Source of the DNA: Phallusia fumigata
Lineage: Eukaryota > Chordata > Ascidiacea > Phlebobranchia > Ascidiidae
Length of the DNA: 21,651 nt
Assembly (NCBI GenBank): GCA_008931825.1
Contig: QXVZ01017660.1
Location: 1-21,651 of the forward strand
Reading direction: 5' to 3'
The notes under the pieces: model-generated
What the model saw: the letters and a program-made list of their open reading frames with translations, nothing else
Told to the model about the DNA's origin: nothing
Databases searched by the model: none
Made by a program: the position numbers and the translations under genes
Shown: positions 18,801-21,651 of the stretch, one piece after another
Layout: every line of letters starts with the position of its first letter
Position numbering within the stretch: the first letter of the stretch is position 1

Positions 18801-21651
18801 TCCGCTGTAACTTTTGACCCCAGTTTACCCACGCCCAAAAAAGGAAAAATTTAATTTAACTGGATTTAAGGTTATTGCAAGTTGAAAGGCTAGTTTCTGT
18901 ATTTCAGATTCGAAAATCTATGTTGTGTATCACGTGATTTTGATTGACAGGTGACAGCGAGTGTGAGCGTTCCCAACCTCTCGTCGTCACAGGAAGCTTC
19001 GCAGATGATGGAGAGTTTCACACACAACATGACCCGCGCACCCGCCGTGCTCAACGTCAACAACCTCAGCAACAGCGAGGAAGACTCGCTTGCTCGTGAC
19101 GTCACGGATACGTCAGGTGAGCAGGTTGCGATCGAAAATTTATGCCCGCTTTCCGGGGCCGGTTAGATATTTATTTTGTGCTTTGAGATTAGGTGTCAAG
19201 TAAAGAGATTGGTGAGCTAATGAGGTTGCCACAGTCAATACGCACACACATACATTTCCACAAATGGTAAACATTTGAACCTAACATTTTGAAGTGTACG
19301 GTTTGTATTGTGAGCTATTAGTTAAGACTGCTACTGTACATGTACCATATCTGTTTTTGACAAACAACTAGTCACATGACCATCAACATGCGGGTTTGTT
19401 TTCGAAGAAAAGATCATTTTGCATAGAAATAAACGCTAATAGACATTAAAAATGCCAATGACACAGCAGCATAGTTGTTGCAAGCCAAATCGTTTTGTAC
19501 TTCGGCTTTCCGCCCGATACCGTTAGGGTCACAATACTTCCTAACGTTCACGGCCGCTTAGAACGAAAATATTGTTTCAAACTCGTTTACATATGCGCCG
19601 CACTACACGTGGTATCCAATTAAGTGGTCCGCCTCGTGTTATGTTAAAAACACAAGAAATCGCTACTTATTCGCTATAAGATCATACAAAAACAGATGTT
19701 GTAATTCTAGTCAACCCTGAGTTTTTGTTACATTGTAAAGATTTGTGAACAAGGAGAACAGATATCTCGCTGTTAACTTTACCTCATTATTAATCAATTG
19801 CGAATGCCTTTTTAACACAAGTACAGGTTGTTTTTGTGTATTATTAGAATGTCTAACCTACCGCGTTATTTCGACTTTGAGATAGTTGACGCCATATTAT
19901 GTTTCAGCTTCCAACCCGCTCACAACAGCACAGAGTGTTCCCAATCTCTCCATGCCAGTCACAGTAACGAGCGAATCACTTCAACCTTCAGCTATTGTCA
20001 GCAGCAACTCTGTCCTGCAGGCCTTAACTCAGGCATTGTCAGCCAACGCCAACAACGATAACGAAGGTAATTATGCCTAAAGATTAGGAAATACTGCTGG
20101 TAACGGATTGGATAAGTCAAAAATCGAAAGTACAGGTACCGAACAAAGTGCTTTCTGTACTAGTAAAAAGCATTATGTACAATATTAAAAGTGGTTTCCA
20201 ATATTTTTAAGGCGATTCTAGTAGTTTTTTTTTAATTAAGTTTTTTACATTTTAATATCACAAATAGTAACAATGAATGATGTCAATTTTATACAATTAC
20301 GTTTCGGCAACTGTTCAATAGGTGAGCAAAACCAAAACGTAAACTACAAAAAAAACTTCATTACAAGAACAGGCGACCCAAACGTTGGGAAACAATGGAA
20401 CAAAAAGCACCACAGACCTTNCGAAGGTAATTATGCCTAAAGATTAGGAAATACTGCTGGTAACGGATTGGATAAGTCAAAAATCGAAAGTACAGGTACC
20501 GAACAAAGTGCTTTCTGTACTAGTAAAAAGCATTATGTACAATATTAAAAGTGGTTTCCAATATTTTTAAGGCGATTCTAGTAGTTTTTTTTTAATTAAG
20601 TTTTTTACATTTTAATATCACAAATAGTAACAATGAATGATGTCAATTTTATACAATTACGTTTCGGCAACTGTTCAATAGGTGAGCAAAACCAAAACGT
20701 AAACTACAAAAAAAACTTCATTACAAGAACAGGCGACCCAAACGTTGGGAAACAATGGAACAAAAAGCACCACAGACCTTATATACTGCAACATCTGGCA
20801 CAGATTCTCGTCGGATTTATGGCTAAATGTAAATCGTGCTTATCATGTTTCTTGTTAGATTTCCTCCGTTGCTTGGTGAACGACTGCGACCCAAGTGCAG
20901 CTATCCTCGCTCAGATGGATGACGACAATTTAGATGACGAAAACGAAGATGATGACGAGTTTGATGACGTTTTGGTAAGATCGATAAATTAAAAATCAAC
21001 CTCAGTTTCTTCGTAATTGCCCAAAAAACAGATTCAGCGATGAAAGCTCACGTTCTCGTATGCTCATGTTACTTTCAAACCTTGATCGATTTTTGTCGAT
21101 AAAAACAGGAGCTTAGTTGATGCTTTTTGTCACAGAATTATATTGAATAGCCTAATTAAAACGACATTCGCTGTTATCATCGCCTCGGTTTCAAGCTGCT
21201 GCTGATGATGACAACAGCAATTGTCAAAACGTTTGCAATATTTAAAAAATTCTGGGACGAAATCCATTCATATTTTTTATTAGTATGATATCAACCTAAA
21301 CTTTTTTTTACCATATACTGTAAAACTGTACTTGCCTAATACTATCCAAGTGGTTGGGTGTATTTGCTGTAAGGCAAGGCTGTTGTATTGGCAACAATCC
21401 TTTCAACCAATCAGCATACTAGGTAGTTTTCATAACTCAACCATTCTGATCAGATGCAAGATGACGAAAACGACGAACTGTCCGAAAGTGACCTCGCCTC
21501 GACCGCCGCACTGCTAGGCGTAGAACTGGTGGGGAAAAATAACAGCAACACCCATAGCAATAGTTCTGGGGGCGGCGGAAAGAGCTGGGATGACGAACAC
21601 ACGATCAAACGTCACTTACCTGCTCTCATACCGGCCTTCGATCCACGACCT
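700..21651 (+). CDS. HECTD1: HECTD1 orthologue, HECT-type E3 ubiquitin ligase (5' two thirds, about 33 exons, runs off the right edge)
   Basis: Seen: a chain of exons with matching splice phases reads as one protein of about 1,750 residues. It matches vertebrate HECTD1 (about 2,610 aa) in order and spacing: armadillo-like N-terminus (about 1-390), ankyrin repeats (about 370-488), charged linker, conserved middle, SUN-like domain (about 1,100-1,290), MIB/HERC2 domain (about 1,303-1,365), Ser-rich linker, acidic stretch. Known: HECTD1 is a cytosolic ubiquitin ligase that uses a C-terminal HECT cysteine; the ankyrin, SUN and MIB/HERC2 parts bind substrates or partners. The HECT domain is outside the window. 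The start is ATG 700, with A at -3 and G at +4 (strong Kozak context), and it gives the conserved family N-terminus. Odd: false duplications at n 6245 and n 20421, an exon damaged near n 12228, an ambiguous junction near n 17742, and one GC-AG intron. Nearly all other introns are GT-AG. The family call is firm; the species is not known. Confidence 0.95.
1022..1256 (+). CDS. HECTD1: HECTD1 exon 2 (armadillo-like region)
   Basis: Residues 47-125. Contains [40 protein letters not shown] and the [11 protein letters not shown] end, closely matching HECTD1 armadillo-like repeats. Acceptor ACAG at 1018-1021, donor GTGAGG at 1257. It ends in phase 0. Confidence 0.96.
1257..1634 (+). other. Intron 2 (378 bp)
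   Basis: GT-AG intron, AT-rich, ending in TTTAG. A short open frame reads through the donor from exon 2 but has no family similarity. Nothing else is recognised. Confidence 0.85.
1635..1739 (+). CDS. HECTD1: HECTD1 exon 3 (armadillo-like region)
   Basis: Residues 126-160: [20 protein letters not shown] and then a less conserved helix ending KMIHK. It aligns with the vertebrate CTRESGAVFEAGGL segment. Exactly 35 codons, phase 0 at both ends; acceptor TTTAG, donor GTAAGC. Confidence 0.95.
1878..2000 (+). CDS. HECTD1: HECTD1 exon 4 (armadillo-like region)
   Basis: Residues 161-201, starting [18 protein letters not shown], the counterpart of vertebrate DTLHSAMAVVSRLCGKME. 41 codons, phase 0 at both ends. 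Acceptor TTTTTAG, donor GTGAGT. Confidence 0.95.
2001..3529 (+). other. Intron 4 (1,529 bp, longest in the window)
   Basis: GT-AG intron. It is AT-rich with no open frame of recognisable origin, no hairpin and no repeat shared with the rest of the window that I could see. Its length, about three times that of its neighbours, leaves room for regulatory sequence, but no motif supports that. Confidence 0.85.
3530..3651 (+). CDS. HECTD1: HECTD1 exon 5 (armadillo-like region)
   Basis: Residues 202-241 plus two bases: [19 protein letters not shown], then a [10 protein letters not shown] helix. Matches vertebrate [19 protein letters not shown]. Acceptor CACAG, donor GTAATA at 3652; phase 2 matches exon 6. 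Confidence 0.95.
3652..4221 (+). other. Intron 5 (570 bp)
   Basis: GT-AG intron ending in CTGCAG. Short open frames on both strands around 3890-4158 overlap each other and resemble no family. Nothing else is recognised. Confidence 0.8.
4222..4375 (+). CDS. HECTD1: HECTD1 exon 6 (Gly/Ser linker and helix)
   Basis: Residues 242-293. A Gly/Ser/Pro linker ([17 protein letters not shown]) is followed by a conserved [19 protein letters not shown] helix, matching vertebrate VSTIVSLLSTLCRGSPVVTH. Donor GTAAGT. Ends in phase 0. Confidence 0.94.
4556..4614 (+). CDS. HECTD1: HECTD1 exon 7
   Basis: Short exon of 59 nt, residues 294-312 plus two bases: [19 protein letters not shown], matching vertebrate [20 protein letters not shown]. 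Acceptor GACAG, donor GTAGAA. A decoy acceptor with a similar downstream reading lies 60 bp upstream (4494-4495). Confidence 0.94.
4615..4939 (+). other. Intron 7 (325 bp), carries a repeat element
   Basis: GT-AG intron. Its central 118 bp (4689-4806) is a copy of the two-member mobile-element-like repeat described separately. Confidence 0.8.
4689..4806 (+). mobile_element. Short non-coding element, copy 1 (MITE/SINE-like)
   Basis: 118 bp flanked by direct TTAAATG repeats (4682-4688 and 4807-4813), consistent with a target-site duplication. The first 25 bp (4689-4713) are identical to 16344-16368. The following core (4716-4809) matches the reverse complement of 16392-16488 at most positions. 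It has no coding capacity, so the class is uncertain. Confidence 0.65.
4940..5166 (+). CDS. HECTD1: HECTD1 exon 8 (end of armadillo-like region, entry to ankyrin repeats)
   Basis: Residues 313-388 plus one base. Starts [20 protein letters not shown] and then RKAVPKHN; the end, [20 protein letters not shown], is the first ankyrin helix pair and nearly invariant in HECTD1. A middle stretch ([16 protein letters not shown]) differs from vertebrates. Acceptor TTGCAG, donor GTGAGC at 5167, phase 1. Confidence 0.95.
5167..5626 (+). other. Intron 8 (460 bp)
   Basis: GT-AG intron. From 5416 onward its sequence reappears at 6246 as part of the assembly duplication. No other feature is recognised. Confidence 0.8.
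5627..5703 (+). CDS. HECTD1: HECTD1 exon 9, copy 1 (ankyrin repeat)
   Basis: 77 nt, residues 389-414: [20 protein letters not shown] and then FGTQEM, matching vertebrate [25 protein letters not shown]. Acceptor TTTTAG, donor GTAAAA. The phase fits exon 8. It is repeated exactly at 6457-6533, and only one copy belongs in the transcript because including both would shift the frame. Confidence 0.93.
6144..6244 (+). CDS. HECTD1: HECTD1 exon 10, copy 1 (truncated at n 6245)
   Basis: Begins [20 protein letters not shown] and breaks at the n after VVKT. The complete exon is at 6973-7195. The three differing codons (GTC/GTT, CGA/CGG, GTC/GTT) encode the same residues, so this is best read as the contig end of another haplotype and not a pseudo-exon. 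Confidence 0.75.
6245..6245. other. Single n marking a contig join
   Basis: The n sits exactly between the two copies of the 829/828-bp duplicated block. Confidence 0.9.
6246..7073 (+). repeat. Duplicated block, copy 2 (probable assembly artefact)
   Basis: Second copy of 5416-6244. It continues without a break into the rest of exon 10, so this copy should be kept on the right-hand side. Confidence 0.85.
6457..6533 (+). CDS. HECTD1: HECTD1 exon 9, copy 2 (duplicate of 5627-5703)
   Basis: Identical to copy 1, splice sites included. Merging the contigs at the overlap would leave a single exon 9. Confidence 0.85.
6973..7195 (+). CDS. HECTD1: HECTD1 exon 10, complete copy (ankyrin repeats)
   Basis: Residues 415-488 plus one base. 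Ankyrin signatures are visible: [34 protein letters not shown] and [20 protein letters not shown], the last helix ending [10 protein letters not shown]. These match vertebrate [20 protein letters not shown] and EDGKTPLDKARERGHSEVV. Acceptor TTTTAG, donor GTAAAT. Confidence 0.95.
7196..7499 (+). other. Intron 10 (304 bp)
   Basis: GT-AG intron ending in TTTGCAG. AT-rich; nothing recognised. Confidence 0.8.
7500..7647 (+). CDS. HECTD1: HECTD1 exon 11 (charged, probable coiled coil)
   Basis: Residues 489-537 plus two bases. A Lys/Glu/Gln-rich run ([20 protein letters not shown] and beyond) replaces the vertebrate Lys/Asp-rich stretch, then [14 protein letters not shown] rejoins the conserved KGDPEMAPIYLKR. 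Donor GTATTT at 7648, set by phase with exon 12. Open frame beyond the donor is not conserved. Confidence 0.92.
7648..7948 (+). other. Intron 11 (301 bp)
   Basis: GT-AG intron ending in a T-rich tract and TTCAG. Nothing else is recognised. Confidence 0.8.
7949..8135 (+). CDS. HECTD1: HECTD1 exon 12 (second helical repeat region)
   Basis: Residues 538-600. [20 protein letters not shown], then [16 protein letters not shown] and [16 protein letters not shown]. It corresponds to vertebrate LLPVFAQTFQQTMLPSIRKA and LPTILVEITATVLDQE. Ends in phase 0 at GTTAGT. Confidence 0.93.
8136..8709 (+). other. Intron 12 (574 bp)
   Basis: GT-AG intron ending in TACAG. AT-rich; no repeat or structure recognised. 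Confidence 0.8.
8710..8926 (+). CDS. HECTD1: HECTD1 exon 13
   Basis: Residues 601-672 plus one base. [19 protein letters not shown] matches vertebrate DDDDGHLLALQIIRDLVDK. The later part ([19 protein letters not shown]) is divergent and acidic, as in other orthologues. Donor GTAAGT at 8927. Confidence 0.92.
8927..9411 (+). other. Intron 13 (485 bp)
   Basis: GT-AG intron. A T-rich tract with CAG at 9378-9379 precedes the acceptor used, TTCGCAG at 9411, which is the one that keeps frame. Nothing else is recognised. Confidence 0.8.
9412..9669 (+). CDS. HECTD1: HECTD1 exon 14 (conserved [13 protein letters not shown] block)
   Basis: Residues 673-758 plus one base. Contains [37 protein letters not shown] and [16 protein letters not shown]. 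These are among the best conserved non-domain blocks of the family (vertebrate WSIIRGRDCLYIW, LELSNGSNGWFRFILDGK). The end at 9669 implies a GC donor (CAG|GCAAGA). A GT alternative 6 nt upstream would keep frame but shorten the protein by two residues. Confidence 0.93.
9670..9976 (+). other. Intron 14 (307 bp), probable GC-AG intron
   Basis: The donor reads CAG|GCAAGA. Apart from the C it fits the strong consensus typical of GC-AG introns. Reading on past it meets a stop at 9690-9692. The acceptor is TTTGCAG at 9976. Confidence 0.75.
9977..10152 (+). CDS. HECTD1: HECTD1 exon 15
   Basis: Residues 759-817. [16 protein letters not shown] matches vertebrate [34 protein letters not shown] and LTNTDGQQ match LTVGNWSLTCLKEG and HNSDGQQ. 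Donor GTATGC; ends in phase 0. Confidence 0.94.
10153..10713 (+). other. Intron 15 (561 bp)
   Basis: GT-AG intron. A 95-codon open frame at 10365-10652 has no family similarity and no splice or phase support. Nothing else is recognised. Confidence 0.8.
10714..10863 (+). CDS. HECTD1: HECTD1 exon 16
   Basis: Residues 818-867, 50 codons, phase 0 at both ends. [20 protein letters not shown] and [14 protein letters not shown] match vertebrate [20 protein letters not shown]. Acceptor TTTCAG, donor GTACAT. Confidence 0.94.
11157..11313 (+). CDS. HECTD1: HECTD1 exon 17
   Basis: Residues 868-919 plus one base. [19 protein letters not shown] and [16 protein letters not shown] match vertebrate KVRTMARDLYDDHFK and PRGVVVTLRNIATQL. 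Acceptor CTACAG, donor GTAAAT. Confidence 0.94.
11314..11679 (+). other. Intron 17 (366 bp)
   Basis: GT-AG intron ending in a C/T-rich tract and AACAG. Nothing else is recognised. Confidence 0.8.
11680..11837 (+). CDS. HECTD1: HECTD1 exon 18
   Basis: Residues 920-972. [20 protein letters not shown], then [19 protein letters not shown], matching vertebrate [20 protein letters not shown] and GLVQALLTVL. Donor GTGTGT at 11838; ends in phase 0. Confidence 0.93.
12004..12048 (+). CDS. HECTD1: Possible small HECTD1 exon (tentative)
   Basis: After AATCCAG the phase-0 reading is [15 protein letters not shown]. It resembles the vertebrate segment CSQLVERINVFK that should fall here, and phase 0 fits the end of exon 18. 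Against it, the only donor before the in-frame TGA (12052) is the weak GTCTGA at 12049, and the exon is very short. Confidence 0.35.
12211..12316 (+). CDS. HECTD1: HECTD1 exon 19 (5' boundary uncertain, contains n 12228)
   Basis: The right part is secure: [20 protein letters not shown] and then IER, matching vertebrate AVALIRKLIAVLESIER; donor GTAAAA at 12317. The left edge is a guess at the CAG ending 12210, whose phase does not fit the end of exon 18. No AG lies between the n and the conserved part, so the true acceptor, and probably some codons, may be lost at the n. Confidence 0.7.
12228..12228. other. Single n, probable gap inside or beside exon 19
   Basis: The flanks are not duplicated here. 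About 10-20 residues expected from the vertebrate protein cannot be placed with consistent phase, so sequence may be missing. Confidence 0.6.
12317..12662 (+). other. Intron 19 (346 bp)
   Basis: GT-AG intron ending in CTTTTTGCAG. A minus-strand open frame of about 105 codons covers its first half and the reverse of exon 19; it has no family similarity. Nothing else is recognised. Confidence 0.8.
12663..12873 (+). CDS. HECTD1: HECTD1 exon 20
   Basis: Encodes [28 protein letters not shown], then [20 protein letters not shown] and LLKM. These match vertebrate LPLHLYDTPGSTYNLQILT, RRLRFRLERAP and [20 protein letters not shown]. A Gly/Lys-rich insert ([14 protein letters not shown]) of about a dozen residues is absent from the vertebrate protein as I recall it. 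Donor GTGAGT; ends in phase 0. Confidence 0.94.
12874..13384 (+). other. Intron 20 (511 bp), carries a minisatellite
   Basis: GT-AG intron. The first third is a degenerate tandem array (12901-13078). The remainder is AT-rich and otherwise featureless up to the TTCAG acceptor. Confidence 0.85.
12901..13078 (+). repeat. Degenerate minisatellite, unit about 18-20 bp
   Basis: About nine to ten units of a GATAAAAGCGAAAAATTCAT-like sequence with point changes (GCG/GTG, TTCA/TTGA/TGAT) and small length changes. Strong A-rich strand bias. Confidence 0.85.
13385..13521 (+). CDS. HECTD1: HECTD1 exon 21 (start of SUN-like domain)
   Basis: Encodes [20 protein letters not shown], then [20 protein letters not shown]. 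Matches vertebrate [20 protein letters not shown] and HDFDENGIIYWIGTNA, the entry to the SUN/galactose-binding-fold domain. Donor GTGAGT, phase 2. Confidence 0.95.
13522..13837 (+). other. Intron 21 (316 bp)
   Basis: GT-AG intron ending in TTTTTGCAG. Nothing else is recognised. Confidence 0.8.
13838..14007 (+). CDS. HECTD1: HECTD1 exon 22 (SUN-like domain)
   Basis: Encodes [40 protein letters not shown] and NAWISMDFG. Matches vertebrate [40 protein letters not shown] and NAWFAIDLG. Donor GTATGT, phase 1. Confidence 0.95.
14008..14618 (+). other. Intron 22 (611 bp)
   Basis: GT-AG intron ending in a strong polypyrimidine tract and CTTAG. Minus-strand open frames here overlap one another and resemble no family. 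No repeat recognised. Confidence 0.8.
14619..14772 (+). CDS. HECTD1: HECTD1 exon 23 (SUN-like domain)
   Basis: Encodes [40 protein letters not shown] and DDQSLNEPG. Matches vertebrate [20 protein letters not shown] and [20 protein letters not shown]. The RHxRGY and DGxNW motifs are typical of this fold. Donor GTAGGT at 14773. Confidence 0.95.
15070..15131. repeat. Inverted repeat (GGGTC..TTTCCCCG / CGGGGAAA..GACCC)
   Basis: Arms at 15070-15089 and 15117-15131. The paired blocks TTTCCCCG/CGGGGAAA and GGGTC/GACCC are perfect, separated on the left by a short bulge. The loop is 27 nt. Confidence 0.65.
15231..15285. repeat. 21-bp imperfect inverted repeat with 13-nt loop
   Basis: Arms 15231-15251 and 15265-15285 match at 18 of 21 positions, and two of the mismatches would be G-U pairs in RNA. 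CCTATGAATAGG (15281-15292) and GACGTCGAAACGTC (15292-15305) follow directly, each able to fold on itself. Confidence 0.75.
15393..15600 (+). CDS. HECTD1: HECTD1 exon 24 (end of SUN-like domain)
   Basis: Encodes [51 protein letters not shown] and [10 protein letters not shown]. Matches vertebrate [36 protein letters not shown] and RRQRRLVRSQ. Donor GTAAGT; ends in phase 0. Confidence 0.96.
15601..16116 (+). other. Intron 24 (516 bp)
   Basis: GT-AG intron. It contains, on the minus strand, a member of the GTCGAAACGT motif family (15776-15804). The rest is not recognised. Confidence 0.8.
15776..15804 (-). repeat. Dispersed motif, copy A (GATGATGACAACAGC..TTGTCGAAACGT)
   Basis: On the minus strand it reads GATGATGACAACAGC, a 2-nt variable spot, then TTGTCGAAACGT. 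It matches 21204-21232 (plus strand) at all but about three positions and can form a GACAA/TTGTC stem before GAAAC. Confidence 0.6.
16117..16225 (+). CDS. HECTD1: HECTD1 exon 25 (MIB/HERC2 domain, first part)
   Basis: Encodes [20 protein letters not shown], then [15 protein letters not shown]. Matches vertebrate [20 protein letters not shown], QDG and GTVTGELHNG. The GARVxRGxDWxWxxQDG signature is diagnostic of MIB/HERC2 domains. Donor GTAAAC, phase 1. Confidence 0.96.
16226..16616 (+). other. Intron 25 (391 bp), carries a repeat element
   Basis: GT-AG intron ending in CTTCCTCCAG. The 147 bp at 16342-16488 is copy 2 of the short mobile-element-like repeat. Confidence 0.8.
16342..16488 (-). 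mobile_element. Short non-coding element, copy 2 (core inverted relative to copy 1)
   Basis: 147 bp flanked by perfect 12-bp direct repeats AAAACATATCCA (16330-16341 and 16489-16500), a convincing target-site duplication. Bases 16344-16368 equal 4689-4713 in the same orientation, whereas 16392-16488 is the reverse complement of the copy 1 core (4716-4809). No open frame; a MITE with long terminal inverted repeats, or a SINE-like unit, are the candidates. Confidence 0.7.
16617..16831 (+). CDS. HECTD1: HECTD1 exon 26 (end of MIB/HERC2 domain, start of linker)
   Basis: Encodes [20 protein letters not shown], then GKYDLKLA, matching vertebrate [20 protein letters not shown] and GKFDLKLA. A divergent Ser/Pro/Arg linker follows ([20 protein letters not shown]), with SSLMRNN resembling vertebrate SSLVKNN. 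Markedly GC-rich compared with the introns. Donor GTTTGC; ends in phase 0. Confidence 0.94.
16832..17329 (+). other. Intron 26 (498 bp)
   Basis: GT-AG intron. Open frame continues past the donor for about 80 codons but without family similarity. No repeat recognised. Confidence 0.75.
17330..17505 (+). CDS. HECTD1: HECTD1 exon 27 (Asn/Ser-rich linker; both ends need checking)
   Basis: Reads [20 protein letters not shown], then an Asn/Ser/Gly-rich stretch ending SQRSVLSM. The low-complexity Ser-rich linker is expected at this point of HECTD1, but residue-level conservation is poor. The acceptor may be CATAG (17329) or the in-frame CCGAG (17353). The donor may be GTAAGA (17498) or GTGAGC (17506); the second gives the phase needed to join exon 28. 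Confidence 0.65.
17742..17742. other. Single n near the 5' edge of exon 28
   Basis: The flanks are not duplicated. It lies in or just before the acceptor region of exon 28. Confidence 0.6.
17752..17866 (+). CDS. HECTD1: HECTD1 exon 28 (Ser/Thr-rich linker)
   Basis: Reads [20 protein letters not shown], then [18 protein letters not shown], a Ser/Thr-rich linker like the vertebrate SSSSVCSVASSSDISLGS region. The donor GTAATT at 17867 is firm and ends in phase 0. The start after GAGCAG (17751) assumes the exon 27 donor at 17506; if that is wrong, the start lies further left, in or beyond the n. Confidence 0.7.
17867..18502 (+). other. Intron 28 (636 bp), with strong hairpins
   Basis: GT-AG intron ending in a T-only tract and CAG. 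It contains a 13-bp direct repeat (18070-18082 and 18085-18097) and two GGTGGC-based inverted repeats (18132-18200). Confidence 0.75.
18132..18200. repeat. Two adjacent GC-rich inverted repeats
   Basis: GGGTGGCAGC (18132-18141) pairs perfectly with GCTGCCACCC (18159-18168) across a 17-nt AT-rich loop. Directly downstream, 18180-18200 is a near-perfect palindrome centred on GGTGGCCACC. The GGGGTGGC string opens both. Confidence 0.7.
18503..18598 (+). CDS. HECTD1: HECTD1 exon 29 (Ser-rich linker)
   Basis: 32 codons, phase 0 at both ends: [20 protein letters not shown], then [12 protein letters not shown]. It lies at the position of the vertebrate SNRLSVSSLLAAGAP stretch, with LLLSSGEP the likely counterpart. 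Acceptor with a T-rich tract and CAG, donor GTAAGA. Confidence 0.85.
18599..18950 (+). other. Intron 29 (352 bp)
   Basis: GT-AG intron ending in TTGACAG. Nothing else is recognised. Confidence 0.75.
18951..19116 (+). CDS. HECTD1: HECTD1 exon 30 (linker with first SVPNLS motif)
   Basis: Reads [20 protein letters not shown], then [31 protein letters not shown]. Matches vertebrate SASVPNLSSRETSSLESF and the later [20 protein letters not shown]. This is an island of conservation in an otherwise loose linker. Donor GTGAGC, phase 1. Confidence 0.93.
19117..19907 (+). other. Intron 30 (791 bp)
   Basis: GT-AG intron ending in GTTTCAG. No repeat shared with other introns and no coding similarity seen. 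Confidence 0.8.
19908..20066 (+). CDS. HECTD1: HECTD1 exon 31 (linker with second SVPNLS motif)
   Basis: Reads [20 protein letters not shown], then a Ser-rich stretch and [19 protein letters not shown]. Matches vertebrate [20 protein letters not shown] and VGQSLSNTLTTSL. Donor GTAATT at 20067; this junction is repeated at 20422 onward by the assembly duplication. Confidence 0.93.
20062..20420 (+). repeat. Duplicated block, copy 1 (probable assembly artefact)
   Basis: 359 bp, from the last bases of exon 31 into intron 31. It recurs at 20422-20780 with no difference that I can see, separated only by the n at 20421. Confidence 0.85.
20421..20421. other. Single n marking a contig join
   Basis: Lies exactly between the two copies of the 359-bp block. 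Confidence 0.9.
20422..20780 (+). repeat. Duplicated block, copy 2 (probable assembly artefact)
   Basis: Second copy of 20062-20420, running on into unique sequence. Its CGAAG|GTAATT donor stub has no exon attached, which supports an overlap artefact. After removal, intron 31 would be about 430 bp instead of 792. Confidence 0.85.
20859..20974 (+). CDS. HECTD1: HECTD1 exon 32 (acidic region)
   Basis: Reads [20 protein letters not shown], then an Asp/Glu run ([19 protein letters not shown]). Matches vertebrate [20 protein letters not shown] and the acidic tract that follows. Phase 1 entry matches exon 31. Acceptor TTGTTAG, donor GTAAGA; ends in phase 0. Confidence 0.94.
20975..21453 (+). other. 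Intron 32 (479 bp)
   Basis: GT-AG intron ending in CTGATCAG. It contains an imperfect inverted repeat (21163-21225) that includes copy B of the dispersed motif. Confidence 0.8.
21163..21232. repeat. Imperfect inverted repeat with dispersed motif, copy B
   Basis: The right side (21204-21232) reads GATGATGACAACAGC, AATTGTC, AAAACGT and matches copy A at 15776-15804. The left arm (21163-21181) read on the minus strand is GATGATAACAGCGAATGTC, a related sequence facing the other way. Confidence 0.6.
21454..21651 (+). CDS. HECTD1: HECTD1 exon 33 (cut by window edge)
   Basis: 66 codons to the edge: [20 protein letters not shown], a [15 protein letters not shown] linker, then [20 protein letters not shown] and IPAFDPRP. 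The end matches vertebrate [20 protein letters not shown] and FDPRPG almost position by position. Phase 0 entry. The K-box-like region and HECT domain are expected downstream of the window. Confidence 0.95.
   Translation, partial: MQDDENDELSESDLASTAALLGVELVGKNNSNTHSNSSGGGGKSWDDEHTIKRHLPALIPAFDPRP

Overview
The window is an intron-rich piece of an animal nuclear genome. It carries one gene on the + strand: the N-terminal two thirds of an orthologue of the giant HECT-type E3 ubiquitin ligase HECTD1. The first exon opens with [16 protein letters not shown], nearly identical to the start of vertebrate HECTD1 as I recall it, and the similarity continues exon by exon to the last base. Short introns (mostly 80-800 bp, one of 1.5 kb), AT-rich non-coding DNA and the divergence from vertebrates suggest a compact invertebrate genome. 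An ascidian such as Ciona is my best guess, but nothing here proves it.

Layout. Bases 1-699 are upstream or 5'UTR sequence with an imperfect direct repeat and a perfect 9+1+9 palindrome. About 33 coding exons follow from 700 to the right edge. Exons 1-8 encode an armadillo-like N-terminal region. Exons 8-10 encode ankyrin repeats and exon 11 a Lys/Glu-rich segment. Exons 12-20 encode a conserved helical and beta middle region, and exons 21-24 a SUN-like (galactose-binding-fold) domain. Exons 25-26 encode a MIB/HERC2 domain, exons 26-31 a Ser/Asn-rich linker, and exons 32-33 an acidic region plus the conserved WDDE...PAFDPRP block. The catalytic HECT domain is not present and must lie 3' of 21651. 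Chaining donor and acceptor phases gives an open frame of about 1,750 codons, broken only around the n bases at 12228 and 17742.

Assembly quality matters here. Four single n bases mark problem joins. At 6245 and 20421 the flanking sequence is repeated (about 829 bp and 359 bp), which looks like unmerged contig ends and not biology. The first pair duplicates exon 9 and part of exon 10 and shows clustered synonymous differences, as expected of two haplotypes. At 12228 part of an exon or intron is probably missing.

Non-coding structure includes a two-copy mobile-element-like repeat (introns 7 and 25) whose core is inverted relative to an identical 25-bp leader. A dispersed motif family ending in GTCGAAACGT or close variants lies in introns 23, 24 and 32. 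Intron 20 holds a minisatellite, intron 28 strong hairpins, and intron 14 a probable GC-AG splice junction with a competing GT donor 6 nt away. I found no RNA genes, CRISPR arrays or second protein-coding gene.
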